Shown here: in pieces, positions 1 through 7,046 of the stretch
Layout: each line of letters opens with the position of its first letter
How positions within the stretch are numbered: position 1 is the stretch's first letter
Assembly (NCBI GenBank): GCA_023135255.1
Contig: JAGLTN010000114.1
Span: forward strand, 1 to 11,004
Reading direction: 5' to 3'
DNA from: Planctomycetota bacterium
Lineage (GTDB): Bacteria > Planctomycetota > Phycisphaerae > Sedimentisphaerales > Anaerobacaceae
Length of the DNA stretch: 11,004 bases
Program-made: the position numbers and the translations under genes
Notes under the pieces: model-generated
The model's database searches: none
Seen by the model: the letters and a program-made list of their open reading frames with translations, nothing else
What the model was told of the DNA's origin: nothing

Positions 1-1
1 A

Positions 2-3000
2 ACTGCACCGGCGTGCTTTGACAAAAAAACAGGCAATATGTTGTACTATCACCTTGCTGGAAGCGGTAAATTTCAAGGCGTAGCTGGTGTTGACGGAAAA
101 CGTGAAGGTGGCAGTGATGTCTATGGCATTGATAAATACTTTTTCAATCATCGCGGAATAAACACCACAATATATGACCTCGACAGCGGTCTGGCTTATT
201 TTATGTGGAACAAAACAACATACCCTGTTCTCGATGGCGAAAAGCTTTATCTTTCCGGAAATCCGGTAGAAGCCTATAGCTTAAAAGATTTGAAGAAAAC
301 TTCTTACGAGAAAGATGAAAAAGATAAAAAAACAGGTGGAACCAAAAAAGTTACAAAATACAAATGGGATCTGCCTAAGCTGTGGCAGGTAAAAATCGAC
401 GGCACAGGTGCAATGATCAAAACTGCTGATAAAATATACATTGGCGGAAAAAATAAAATATCAGCTTTAAAAATCTCTGAAAATGGAAAACCAAAACTCG
501 TATGGACAGCAACTGTCAAAGGAAACGTCACAAGGATCATTGCTGCCAATAACAGACTTTTTGCTGTAACACTTGAGGGGCAAATATATGCTTTTGGTAA
601 AAAAAATGTTAAGCCCAAATCTTATAACTACCAGCCACAAAATTTTAATATAAGCCCGGAAGCAATTAAATTAGCTAAAGAGATCACAGACGAAACCAAC
701 ATCAACAAGGGATATTGTCTAATGTTCGGCATCAATGATGGACAGCTGGCAAGAGCAATGGTAACAAATTCCGATTTCAATGTAATCGTGGTAGACCCGA
801 ACCCAAAAAAAGTTGAAAAATTAAGACGTCAGCTTGACGCTGAAGGTCTTTATGGCCAAAAGATATCTGTTCATGTCGGTAACCCGGTGAGTTTCCAGGC
901 GCCGCCTTATCTGGCAGCTGTTATAATTTGCCAAGACACTAAGCTTGCCAAAAAATACAAGGATGAGATTTATTTAGAAAAAATTAAACAGTCGCTCAGG
1001 CCTTACGGGGGAACTGCATATTTCTTCAACAAACAAGGCGGGATATCTACGATAAAACGCCAAGGCGCCCTCGAAGGGGCAAGCAACTGGACAGGACTTT
1101 ACGGCGGGATGGCCAACACCGCTAAATCCGACGACAAACTTGTGAAACTGCCTTTGGGGATTTTATGGTTCGGCGGAAATACTCATGCTGATATTTTGCC
1201 ACGCCATGCTCACGGGCCTAGTGAACAAGTCGTTGACGGCAGGCTTTTCATCGAAGGTATAAATATGTTAAGTGCCAGAGATGTCTACACCGGCAAAGTA
1301 CTTTGGAAAAGAGAATTTGAAGACCTCGGTACTTTTGACATTTATTATGACAGCAGCTACAAAGACAATCCGCTCGACACCACTTACAACCAGATACATA
1401 TCCCAGGTGCCAGCGGCAGAGGAACCAATTATATTGTCACTAAAGAAAAAATCTATCTCGCAGCCAAAGAAAAATGTGTCGTCCTTAGTCCGATTACAGG
1501 CGAAACAATGGGAGAGATAACGCTTCCGGCAAAAGATGGACAAACCGGCGAATGGGCATATATCGGTGTCCAGAAAGATATGCTTGTAGCCGGTGTAAAT
1601 TATAAAAATCTATCCGAAGAGCTTGGCGTTAAGAAAAATAAACAATTCGATATGTCCACAAGCAAAGAGATAATGGTATTCGATCGCAATAACGGTAAAT
1701 TACTCTGGAACAGAAAATCGGAAAATTCATTCCGAAACAACACAATAGCTGCCGATGAGAACAAACTTTTCTTCATAGATGCACTGCCCATCAAGTACGT
1801 AGAAAAACTTCAACGCAGAGGCCAAACCCCTCAGAGCAAACCAAAACTTATCGCGGTAGATATAAAAACCGGAAAAGAAATATGGAGCACCAACGAAAAA
1901 GTTTTCGGCACCTGGCTTGGTTACTCAAAAGAATATGACCTTCTTTTGCAAAGCGGAAGAAATTCAAGAGACTCTTTAGGCGATGAACCGTCAAACAGAA
2001 TAAGTGTATTTAGAGGCTCTGACGGAGAAATGGTATGGAACAAACCAATCAAGCATTCAGGCCCTTGCATGATCCATGGCCAAACTGTTTACTTCAACGC
2101 ACACTCCAACGAAGGCTGGGCAATTAATCTTTTAACCGGAGACCTTAAAGAATATGAAAACCCGCTGACAGATAAAACTATGGAATGGCGATACAAACGC
2201 TATTACGGCTGTAATAATGTTATCGCAAGTGAAAACCTGCTGAGTTTTAGAAGCGGGGCCGCAGGCTTTTACGATCTGCAATACAATGACGGAACAGGCA
2301 ATTATGGCGGCTTCAAATCAGGATGCACCTCAAACCTCATCGCAGCTGATGGTGTGCTGAATGCACCAGACTACACAAGAACATGCACCTGCAGCTATCA
2401 GAATCAGACTTCCGTTGCAATGATACACATGCCAGATATTGACAAATGGACATTTAACAATTTCAAAGTTAACGGCAGAATTAAAAATCTTGGGATAAAT
2501 TTCGGCGCTCCTGGTGACAGAATGGCTGAAAATAAAGTTTTATGGCTCGAATACCCTTTCGTTGGCGGACCAAGCCCAGATGTGAAAATTAAAGTCGAAC
2601 CGAAAACTACAATGTGGTACAGAAGGCATAGCTTAACCGTCAAACAAGGCAATCTTAAATGGGTTGCTGCATCAGGCGGTGAAGGTATCGAAAAAATACA
2701 GGTCAAACTAAATGATCCAATTGCTTTTATAACAAGCCAAATAAGCTCAGGCTCAGATGACGCAGAAGAAAAAGCGGGCAAGAAAACCTATCTCAACAGC
2801 AGCGATCTTGAAATGACCGATGACAACGGAAAGCAAATTGTAGGACTGCGGTTCAACAATATCAATTTGAATCGTGGCGAAAAATTTAAAAATGCCTATC
2901 TGCAATTTGAGGTGAAAGACGTTTCAAACATTAAAACAACTCTTACAATTTCAGCCCAGGCAGCAAATAACCCTGAGACATTTAAATCAGAAGTAAATGA

Positions 3001-3529
3001 CATTGCCTCAAGAGAAAAAACTGCTGCCGCTGTAAATTGGAACGTACCCGCATGGAACAAAAAAGACCAGGCAGGCAAAGACCAGCAAAGCCCGGATATC
3101 TCTAATATTATCCAGGAAGTTATAGACAGAAAAGACTGGAAAAAAGGCAATAGCATTGTATTGCTGATCGAAGGCAATGGCAAACGAATCGCAAAAGCAT
3201 TCGACCGGTATAAAGACTCAGCAGCAAAACTTATAATTACACCTGAAAAGGCTGAAGTGGCTGACAAATCCCTCTACACCATAAAGTTGTATTTTTATGA
3301 ACAGGAAAAAATCAAAAATGGACAGCGAATATTCGACATTTCATTGCAAGGCAAAAAAGTTCTTGAAAACTTCGACATCAAAAAAGATTGTGCCAAGAAA
3401 AATAGAACTTTGATAAAAGAGTTTAAATCAGTCGCTGTGAGCAAAAACCTAACCATCGAACTTAAAGCCTGCAAAAATTCAAAGAAGAAACCAATAATCA
3501 GCGGAATAGAAATTATATCTGAGAACTAA
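2..3529 (+). CDS. Large PQQ-like beta-propeller protein with embedded methyltransferase-like segment and C-terminal DNRLRE-like and malectin-like modules (5' partial)
   Basis: The frame is open to the left edge, with 12 codons before the first ATG at 38, so the true start and any signal peptide lie outside the window. Propeller blades are recognised by repeated 'TGK-x-x-W' turns (VYTGKVLWKRE near 1286, NNGKLLWNRK near 1688, TGKEIWS near 1868, SDGEMVW near 2018). Between early and later blades, about 650-1042, lies a Rossmann methyltransferase-like segment (FGINDGQLA, then VVDPN). A cysteine-rich signature with CTCSYQNQTS lies at about 2384-2413. About 2744-3247 resembles the DNRLRE-like modules of planctomycete surface proteins (SSDLEM, VGLRF, W-x-x-P-x-W, IIQEV). 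About 3272-3517 resembles malectin (YTIKLYF, GQRIFDISLQGK, ISGIEI), a carbohydrate-binding fold. A lysine-rich insertion lies at about 296-388. Substrate and activity are unknown; a cell-surface role in polysaccharide binding or degradation is inference. The family assignment is fairly sure, the function is not. Confidence 0.85.
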   Translation, partial: TAPACFDKKTGNMLYYHLAGSGKFQGVAGVDGKREGGSDVYGIDKYFFNHRGINTTIYDLDSGLAYFMWNKTTYPVLDGEKLYLSGNPVEAYSLKDLKKTSYEKDEKDKKTGGTKKVTKYKWDLPKLWQVKIDGTGAMIKTADKIYIGGKNKISALKISENGKPKLVWTATVKGNVTRIIAANNRLFAVTLEGQIYAFGKKNVKPKSYNYQPQNFNISPEAIKLAKEITDETNINKGYCLMFGINDGQLARAMVTNSDFNVIVVDPNPKKVEKLRRQLDAEGLYGQKISVHVGNPVSFQAPPYLAAVIICQDTKLAKKYKDEIYLEKIKQSLRPYGGTAYFFNKQGGISTIKRQGALEGASNWTGLYGGMANTAKSDDKLVKLPLGILWFGGNTHADILPRHAHGPSEQVVDGRLFIEGINMLSARDVYTGKVLWKREFEDLGTFDIYYDSSYKDNPLDTTYNQIHIPGASGRGTNYIVTKEKIYLAAKEKCVVLSPITGETMGEITLPAKDGQTGEWAYIGVQKDMLVAGVNYKNLSEELGVKKNKQFDMSTSKEIMVFDRNNGKLLWNRKSENSFRNNTIAADENKLFFIDALPIKYVEKLQRRGQTPQSKPKLIAVDIKTGKEIWSTNEKVFGTWLGYSKEYDLLLQSGRNSRDSLGDEPSNRISVFRGSDGEMVWNKPIKHSGPCMIHGQTVYFNAHSNEGWAINLLTGDLKEYENPLTDKTMEWRYKRYYGCNNVIASENLLSFRSGAAGFYDLQYNDGTGNYGGFKSGCTSNLIAADGVLNAPDYTRTCTCSYQNQTSVAMIHMPDIDKWTFNNFKVNGRIKNLGINFGAPGDRMAENKVLWLEYPFVGGPSPDVKIKVEPKTTMWYRRHSLTVKQGNLKWVAASGGEGIEKIQVKLNDPIAFITSQISSGSDDAEEKAGKKTYLNSSDLEMTDDNGKQIVGLRFNNINLNRGEKFKNAYLQFEVKDVSNIKTTLTISAQAANNPETFKSEVNDIASREKTAAAVNWNVPAWNKKDQAGKDQQSPDISNIIQEVIDRKDWKKGNSIVLLIEGNGKRIAKAFDRYKDSAAKLIITPEKAEVADKSLYTIKLYFYEQEKIKNGQRIFDISLQGKKVLENFDIKKDCAKKNRTLIKEFKSVAVSKNLTIELKACKNSKKKPIISGIEIISEN

Positions 3530-3604
3530 CTGTGATACCACTTAGACGTGGTAATTGGCGGAAATATTAAACTTGATTGTTTAACATCTGAGAAAAGATA
3601 AAAA

Positions 3605-3648
3605 ACAAGTAAAGAATCACCTGTTTTAACTGGTGGTTCTTTACTTGT
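3605..3648 (-). terminator. Strong hairpin terminator for the aminotransferase gene
   Basis: The arms ACAAGTAAAGAATCACC (3605-3621) and GGTGGTTCTTTACTTGT (3632-3648) pair over 17 positions with one T-G wobble around a 10-base loop. Read on the minus strand, the hairpin is followed at once by a T-rich run (TTTTTATCTTTTC), as in a Rho-independent terminator. On the plus strand only CACCTTAGACTTTT follows, so it may also help stop the convergent propeller gene, but less clearly. It lies 107 bases beyond the aminotransferase stop codon, so that mRNA would carry a 3' UTR of about 100 bases. Confidence 0.8.
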
Positions 3649-3754
3649 CACCTTAGACTTTTACGTTACCGCCATTCGCAAGCCCCAACACCGCACCGTT
3701 CACCCGTTTCCTACCGGAACCGACCTTTGCTAACCATCCTGTTGTCTCCAGTCG

Positions 3755-5110
3755 CTACGCCTTGATCAACATCTTGCGATTCTCATAAACTTTGTAGATC
3801 GCATCGACAATATCGTCCATGTCCTTCTTGTCGCCAAGCAATGGCCCAGATGACCAAAGCATCAGCATTTCCTGACAAACCTGCTCGCAATTCGGACACA
3901 CACACTGCTCCTTATATTCCCTAAGCCTTTTAGCCGAATACATCTTCTTATACACCGGCAAATCAAGAATATGATCGACCCATGGCTCACGATGAAGCCC
4001 GCGTTTAAGATGCGAAGGACCCAGCCCAATACCCTCAGCATTGATCGCCCGTACAAATTCCTTGCGCTCAAGACCATCAAAATAATCCTTATCATACGAC
4101 ATCGCATAAAGATAAAAGCTGCCGCTCTCGGTTCCCGCGTAAAGCTTTTGTGGCCTGATGCCCTTCAAATCTTTGAGCTTCTCTGTCAGGTAGGCGGCAT
4201 TGGCGTTGCGCTTTTCAAAGCGTTCTTTTACGCCGCTCATCTGCCCCATCAAAACCGCACCCTCAAACTCATTCATCCGATATTTAGGCCCGATCGTTTC
4301 AGTAAGGCCCCTCGCGCTGGTGCCGTGATTGTGAACTGTATAGCACCTGTCCATCAGTTCATCGTCATTACCGATCGCAGCCCCGCCCTCGCCGCAAGCG
4401 ATTACCTTGCTCGATTGGAAGCTGAAACAACCCACATCGCCGATAGTCCCCAGCATCTTACCGTCAAATACCGCCATGTGGCTCTGGCAAGCGTCCTCGA
4501 TAACCTTCAAATTGTGCTTTTTGGCGATAGCCATTATCCGCCCGATCTCGCAGGGTTGGCCCATTATATGAACTGGCATTATCGCCTTGGTGTTGCTGTT
4601 TATAAGCTTGGCAACCTCACCGGCATCCAACTGATAGCTCTCAACATCCAGATCCGCCAGTACAGGCAAAGCTCTGGCGCTCAATATCGATGATATCGTA
4701 CCGGGATCAGTATATGGCGAAGTTATCACCTCATCGCCGGGCCCTATCCCCAATGCTTCAACGCACGTATGCAATGCCTGCGTCCCTGATCCCGTTGCTA
4801 CACAATGCTTAACCCCGTTTATTTTCGCCCATGCCTTTTGAAAATCCTTCACCTGATGCGCCCCACCCTGTATCCGACACCACTGTCCGCTCTTTGCGGT
4901 CTCGGTCAAAGATTTCAATATTTCCCTGTCACAATAAGGCCAGTCAGGCCAGCCTTTTGTACGAACCGGCTTGCCGCCCAGAACCGCTAATTTGCTCGCA
5001 CGCCTGCTTATATTAGCATAGGCCCCCACGCTCCCAACTGTCATCATCGCCAAAGTACCAGCCGATACACCCGTCAAAAAATCCCGTCTGCTTAGTTTAT
5101 CTGTATTCAT
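3755..5110 (-). CDS. Tat-exported DegT/DnrJ/EryC1/StrS-family PLP aminotransferase
   Basis: The product has 451 residues. It begins with a twin-arginine signal (SRRDFL, residues 7-12), a hydrophobic stretch rich in Gly, Ala and Met, and a likely signal peptidase site after AYA (about residue 32). The rest is a full-length fold-type I PLP enzyme. It shows GSGTQALH (107-114), EDACQSH (205-211, whose Asp206 should contact the PLP pyridine nitrogen) and FSFQSSK (229-235, whose Lys235 is the expected PLP lysine). Family members transfer amino groups to keto-sugars or inosose; the substrate here cannot be told. With both PLP residues present it is probably active or at least binds PLP. C403-C405-C408-C412 form an unusual CxCxxCxxxC motif. 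The frame is open up to 5206, but the ATG at 5108-5110 is chosen because AAGGAG precedes it and the Tat motif then sits at the N-terminus. The gene stands alone and is divergent from the next one. Confidence 0.9.
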   Translation of the reverse strand: MNTDKLSRRDFLTGVSAGTLAMMTVGSVGAYANISRRASKLAVLGGKPVRTKGWPDWPYCDREILKSLTETAKSGQWCRIQGGAHQVKDFQKAWAKINGVKHCVATGSGTQALHTCVEALGIGPGDEVITSPYTDPGTISSILSARALPVLADLDVESYQLDAGEVAKLINSNTKAIMPVHIMGQPCEIGRIMAIAKKHNLKVIEDACQSHMAVFDGKMLGTIGDVGCFSFQSSKVIACGEGGAAIGNDDELMDRCYTVHNHGTSARGLTETIGPKYRMNEFEGAVLMGQMSGVKERFEKRNANAAYLTEKLKDLKGIRPQKLYAGTESGSFYLYAMSYDKDYFDGLERKEFVRAINAEGIGLGPSHLKRGLHREPWVDHILDLPVYKKMYSAKRLREYKEQCVCPNCEQVCQEMLMLWSSGPLLGDKKDMDDIVDAIYKVYENRKMLIKA

Positions 5111-5114
5111 AAAT

Positions 5115-5120
5115 CTCCTT
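5115..5120 (-). promoter_or_regulatory. Ribosome binding site that fixes the aminotransferase start
   Basis: Read on the minus strand, AAGGAG is followed by ATTT and then ATG. This near-perfect Shine-Dalgarno sequence supports the start at 5110 over the ATG 96 bases further upstream, which would put 32 non-signal residues before the Tat motif. Confidence 0.8.
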
Positions 5121-5355
5121 CCATACGTTTGAAACTGTTTTAATATTTTCATCCCAAATTTCCAACGTCTCAATGCAATAATGTACAAAAAAACGTCCCA
5201 AAACAATTAACCGGGCTTTCCCATATAACATTATAAATCTTAGCTCAGTTCAGCCGTTGAGCCTCTTTTCCAACAGAATATTAAATTGATCTCAAAAATT
5301 CAAGGTTTTCAGCTTCATTTTAAAAATATTTCAGCCACATAGTCCCTATTTACCC

Positions 5356-5376
5356 CGGATTTTCCGAGTAAATCCG
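5356..5376. repeat. Inverted repeat, possible operator, upstream of the lipoprotein gene
   Basis: CGGATTT (5356-5362) and AAATCCG (5370-5376) are perfect inverted copies around a 7-base spacer. The left half also contains a smaller CGGA-TTT-TCCG repeat (5356-5366). It ends 17 bases before the proposed -35 element, so an activator or repressor site is plausible. No T-run follows in either direction, so a terminator is unlikely. Confidence 0.4.
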
Positions 5377-5393
5377 TGCAAAAAAGCAAGAAT

Positions 5394-5421
5394 TTGATAG
5401 TGTAGAGCAAGGATATACAAT
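5394..5421 (+). promoter_or_regulatory. Candidate sigma-70 promoter of the ceramidase-like gene
   Basis: TTGATA (5394-5399), 16 bases, then TACAAT (5416-5421) match the housekeeping consensus at four and five of six positions. Transcription would start near 5428, about 30 bases before the ATG. The fit is good, but the region is AT-rich, so chance matches are possible. Confidence 0.5.
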
Positions 5422-5459
5422 GTTATGTGGGAAATACTATATTATAAAGGGTTATTCAA

Positions 5460-6725
5460 ATGCGAAATTCAATAAATATTCTGATTAGTATGGCGGCACT
5501 GTTTATTTTTACAGGTTGCAGCAATCCGGCAATGACGTCAAAAGCAAAATCTACCGCTCTCAAAGCAGGTTTCGCCGTTCGCGTTATCAATCCAATCGGC
5601 CCTGCTATACCGCTGGGACACAAGGACGCAACAAACTATACCGAGGTCCATGCCGACCTTCGTGTCCAGGCGATGGCTATCGAAGACGATGCAGACAATC
5701 GAATTATTCTGCTCGGTTGGGACAACGTCTTCATCAAAGCTGAAATGATCGATCAGGTCAAAGAAATCGTCAAAGAAAAATACAACATTGCCCCAGAGTC
5801 TTTTTGCATAAACTCTTCTCACAGCCATTCAACGCCAGCAATGACCGGCAAAGATGGTGACCCGATCGAAAAGTTTAATCCCGAATATGCTGACCTTGTC
5901 ATTAACGCAGTTATAGATGTTGTTGGCGAAGCGATAAGCAATCTTACGCCCGCCAAGCTCAGCTACAGCGACTATATGTGTACCTCGGTAGCCATCAATC
6001 GCCGCAAACCGCCAACATACTTTATTACTCCTTACGTCGAGGGTACCGTCGACCACAAAGTCCAGATAGTAAAAGCCGAGTCTTTAGCAGATGGCAAATT
6101 GCTTGGCTTGATAGCTGAGTATGCCTGTCATCCGGTTACCGTAAGTTTGATCGGTTTGGGTTCGGACTATCCAGGTTTTATGCGAGAGTTCGTCGAAGCC
6201 CGTCACCCCGATGCCGTTGTTGTCTTTCTCCAGGGTTGTGGCGGCAACATTCGCATTCAGATCGTTGATGATGATGTGACCAAATTCACAGGCTTTTCTG
6301 TCGAGATGGCTAAAAAATTCGGCACCGATCTTGGCATGAGTGTCGAATGGGCCATCAATGCGCCCGGCCAATCAGTTGTCGGCCCTATCGAAGCAGAGTA
6401 TACGGAGATTGAACTACCCTCAAAAAAGGAACCCGGCGCAACCGTTCCCTATCGCATTCAGGCTTTTCGTCTCGGAGCTGGAAGTAACTGGCCTTTTACA
6501 CTTGTTGCCTTACAGGGGGAGGTCTTCATCGAGTACGGCTTAAACCTCCAAAAGGCCCTTCAACCGGCAAATACCATCGTCCTTGGCTATTCCAACCACA
6601 GCCGGGGATACATTTGCACTGCCGAAGGTATTGAAGAGGGCGGCTATGAGTGCCCAAAGTGTCCAGTTACCGGCGCTGCCGAGTCGATGATCTTACAGGC
6701 AGCCACTGAATTAGCCAGACCTTGA
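5460..6725 (+). CDS. Neutral/alkaline non-lysosomal ceramidase-like lipoprotein
   Basis: The product has 421 residues. The N-terminus is a lipoprotein signal ending in FTGC with the lipidated Cys at 20, so an anchored extracytoplasmic protein is expected. From KAGFAVRVINP onward it follows the N-terminal catalytic domain of the neutral ceramidase family. It has HSHSTPA (121-127, family zinc-site histidines), ACHPVT (222-227, the third histidine) and, near the C-terminus, NHSRGYICTAEGIEEGGYE (379-397), where the family's zinc-binding Glu and Tyr lie. True ceramidases cleave the amide bond of ceramide with a serine in an NxGDVSPN-type motif. Here the matching segment is QGCGGNIR (258-265) without that serine, and the usual C-terminal domain is absent, so ceramide is unlikely to be the substrate. 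A zinc-dependent hydrolase of unknown substrate is the best call. AAGGG (5447-5451) lies 8 bases before the ATG. The gene converges on the tRNA. Confidence 0.85.
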   Translation: MRNSINILISMAALFIFTGCSNPAMTSKAKSTALKAGFAVRVINPIGPAIPLGHKDATNYTEVHADLRVQAMAIEDDADNRIILLGWDNVFIKAEMIDQVKEIVKEKYNIAPESFCINSSHSHSTPAMTGKDGDPIEKFNPEYADLVINAVIDVVGEAISNLTPAKLSYSDYMCTSVAINRRKPPTYFITPYVEGTVDHKVQIVKAESLADGKLLGLIAEYACHPVTVSLIGLGSDYPGFMREFVEARHPDAVVVFLQGCGGNIRIQIVDDDVTKFTGFSVEMAKKFGTDLGMSVEWAINAPGQSVVGPIEAEYTEIELPSKKEPGATVPYRIQAFRLGAGSNWPFTLVALQGEVFIEYGLNLQKALQPANTIVLGYSNHSRGYICTAEGIEEGGYECPKCPVTGAAESMILQAATELARP

Positions 6726-6785
6726 CTTATTGCCTGAAAATATGCAGCAGAAAAAGACTGGAACTAATGACAGCAAAGCCGATGC

Positions 6786-6833
6786 AAAAGCTATAACAAC
6801 TTGCAATGCCAACACTTTACAAGAAGTTATAGC
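6786..6833 (-). terminator. Terminator of the tRNA-Arg gene
   Basis: GCTATAAC (6790-6797) and GTTATAGC (6826-6833) form an 8-bp stem, continued after a 2x2 internal mismatch by CTTG/CAAG, with a 16-base loop. On the minus strand four T residues (6789-6786) follow the stem. It begins only two bases after the tRNA 3' end. On the plus strand no T-run follows, so the convergent lipoprotein gene has no clear terminator of its own. Confidence 0.65.
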
Positions 6834-6835
6834 AA

Positions 6836-6909
6836 CACGCCCGGCAGGACTCGAACCTGCAACCTTCGGATTCGAAGTCCGCGACTCTGTCCAATTGAGC
6901 TACGGGCGC
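6836..6909 (-). tRNA. tRNA-Arg, anticodon UCG
   Basis: On the minus strand the 74 bases fold as a standard cloverleaf. The acceptor stem is GCGCCCG/CGGGCGT (7 bp, one G-U), the D-arm is GCTC...GAG, the anticodon loop is CTTCGAA with anticodon TCG at 6873-6875, and the T-arm is GCAGG-TTCGAGT-CCTGC. The anticodon makes it the arginine tRNA reading CGA and, by wobble, other CGN codons. The top pair of the anticodon stem (27-43) would be G-A rather than a Watson-Crick pair. The discriminator base is G and CCA is not encoded, so it must be added after transcription. Confidence 0.95.
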
Positions 6910-6929
6910 CCGAAAATATAACAATCAAT

Positions 6930-6958
6930 AATATAGCTCAGCTAAAGCTGGAATGCAA
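6930..6958 (-). promoter_or_regulatory. Sigma-70 promoter of tRNA-Arg
   Basis: On the minus strand TTGCAT, a 17-base spacer and TATATT form a near-ideal promoter. Transcription would start near 6923, leaving a leader of about 14 bases before the tRNA. The spacer contains the palindrome CAGCT-AA-AGCTG (6939-6950); whether it binds a regulator is unknown. Confidence 0.7.
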
Positions 6959-7046
6959 ATGCTTTCTTATTTGAATCACAATCAAGATAAAAACGGATTT
7001 GTATGCAATTATGAAATACGATGCTGCTTTGCGGTTCAGATAGTCG

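Larger units (their letters stand above)
5111..5459. other. Divergent intergenic control region
   Basis: These 349 bases separate two divergent start codons and hold no convincing gene. The minus-strand frame is open from 5110 to 5206 but shows no protein signal. The right part holds an inverted repeat (5356-5376) and a candidate plus-strand promoter (5394-5421). AGCAAG occurs twice, at 5385 and 5406, exactly 21 bases apart around the -35 element. I could not settle on a promoter for the minus-strand gene; several AT-rich stretches between 5125 and 5240 could serve. The middle, about 5260-5340, is AT-rich and featureless. Confidence 0.6.

Noticed and set aside
2404..2781. Antisense open frames within the propeller gene (also 2896-3267)
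   Set aside because: They lie inside a conserved coding region, with no ribosome site and no domain resemblance.
3536..3553. Short hairpin TACCAC/GTGGTA just after the propeller stop codon
   Set aside because: The stem is only 6 bp and no T-run follows, so I do not call it a terminator.
3705..3722. Small inverted repeat CGTTTCC/GGAACCG in the convergent gap
   Set aside because: One mismatch in seven pairs, no T-run and no neighbouring copies; probably chance in C-rich DNA.
3971..4693. 240-codon open frame antisense to the aminotransferase gene
   Set aside because: It lies fully inside a well-supported gene on the other strand, and its sequence shows no family motif or start signal.
5111..5206. 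N-terminal extension of the aminotransferase frame
   Set aside because: The added 32 residues precede a complete Tat signal, and the ATG at 5110 has an excellent Shine-Dalgarno sequence.
6730..6921. Open frame of 63 codons overlapping the tRNA on the opposite strand
   Set aside because: Its C-terminal half (RPAGLEPATFGFEVRDS) is the translation of the tRNA complement, a common false protein. There is no ribosome site, and the first half has no recognisable content.
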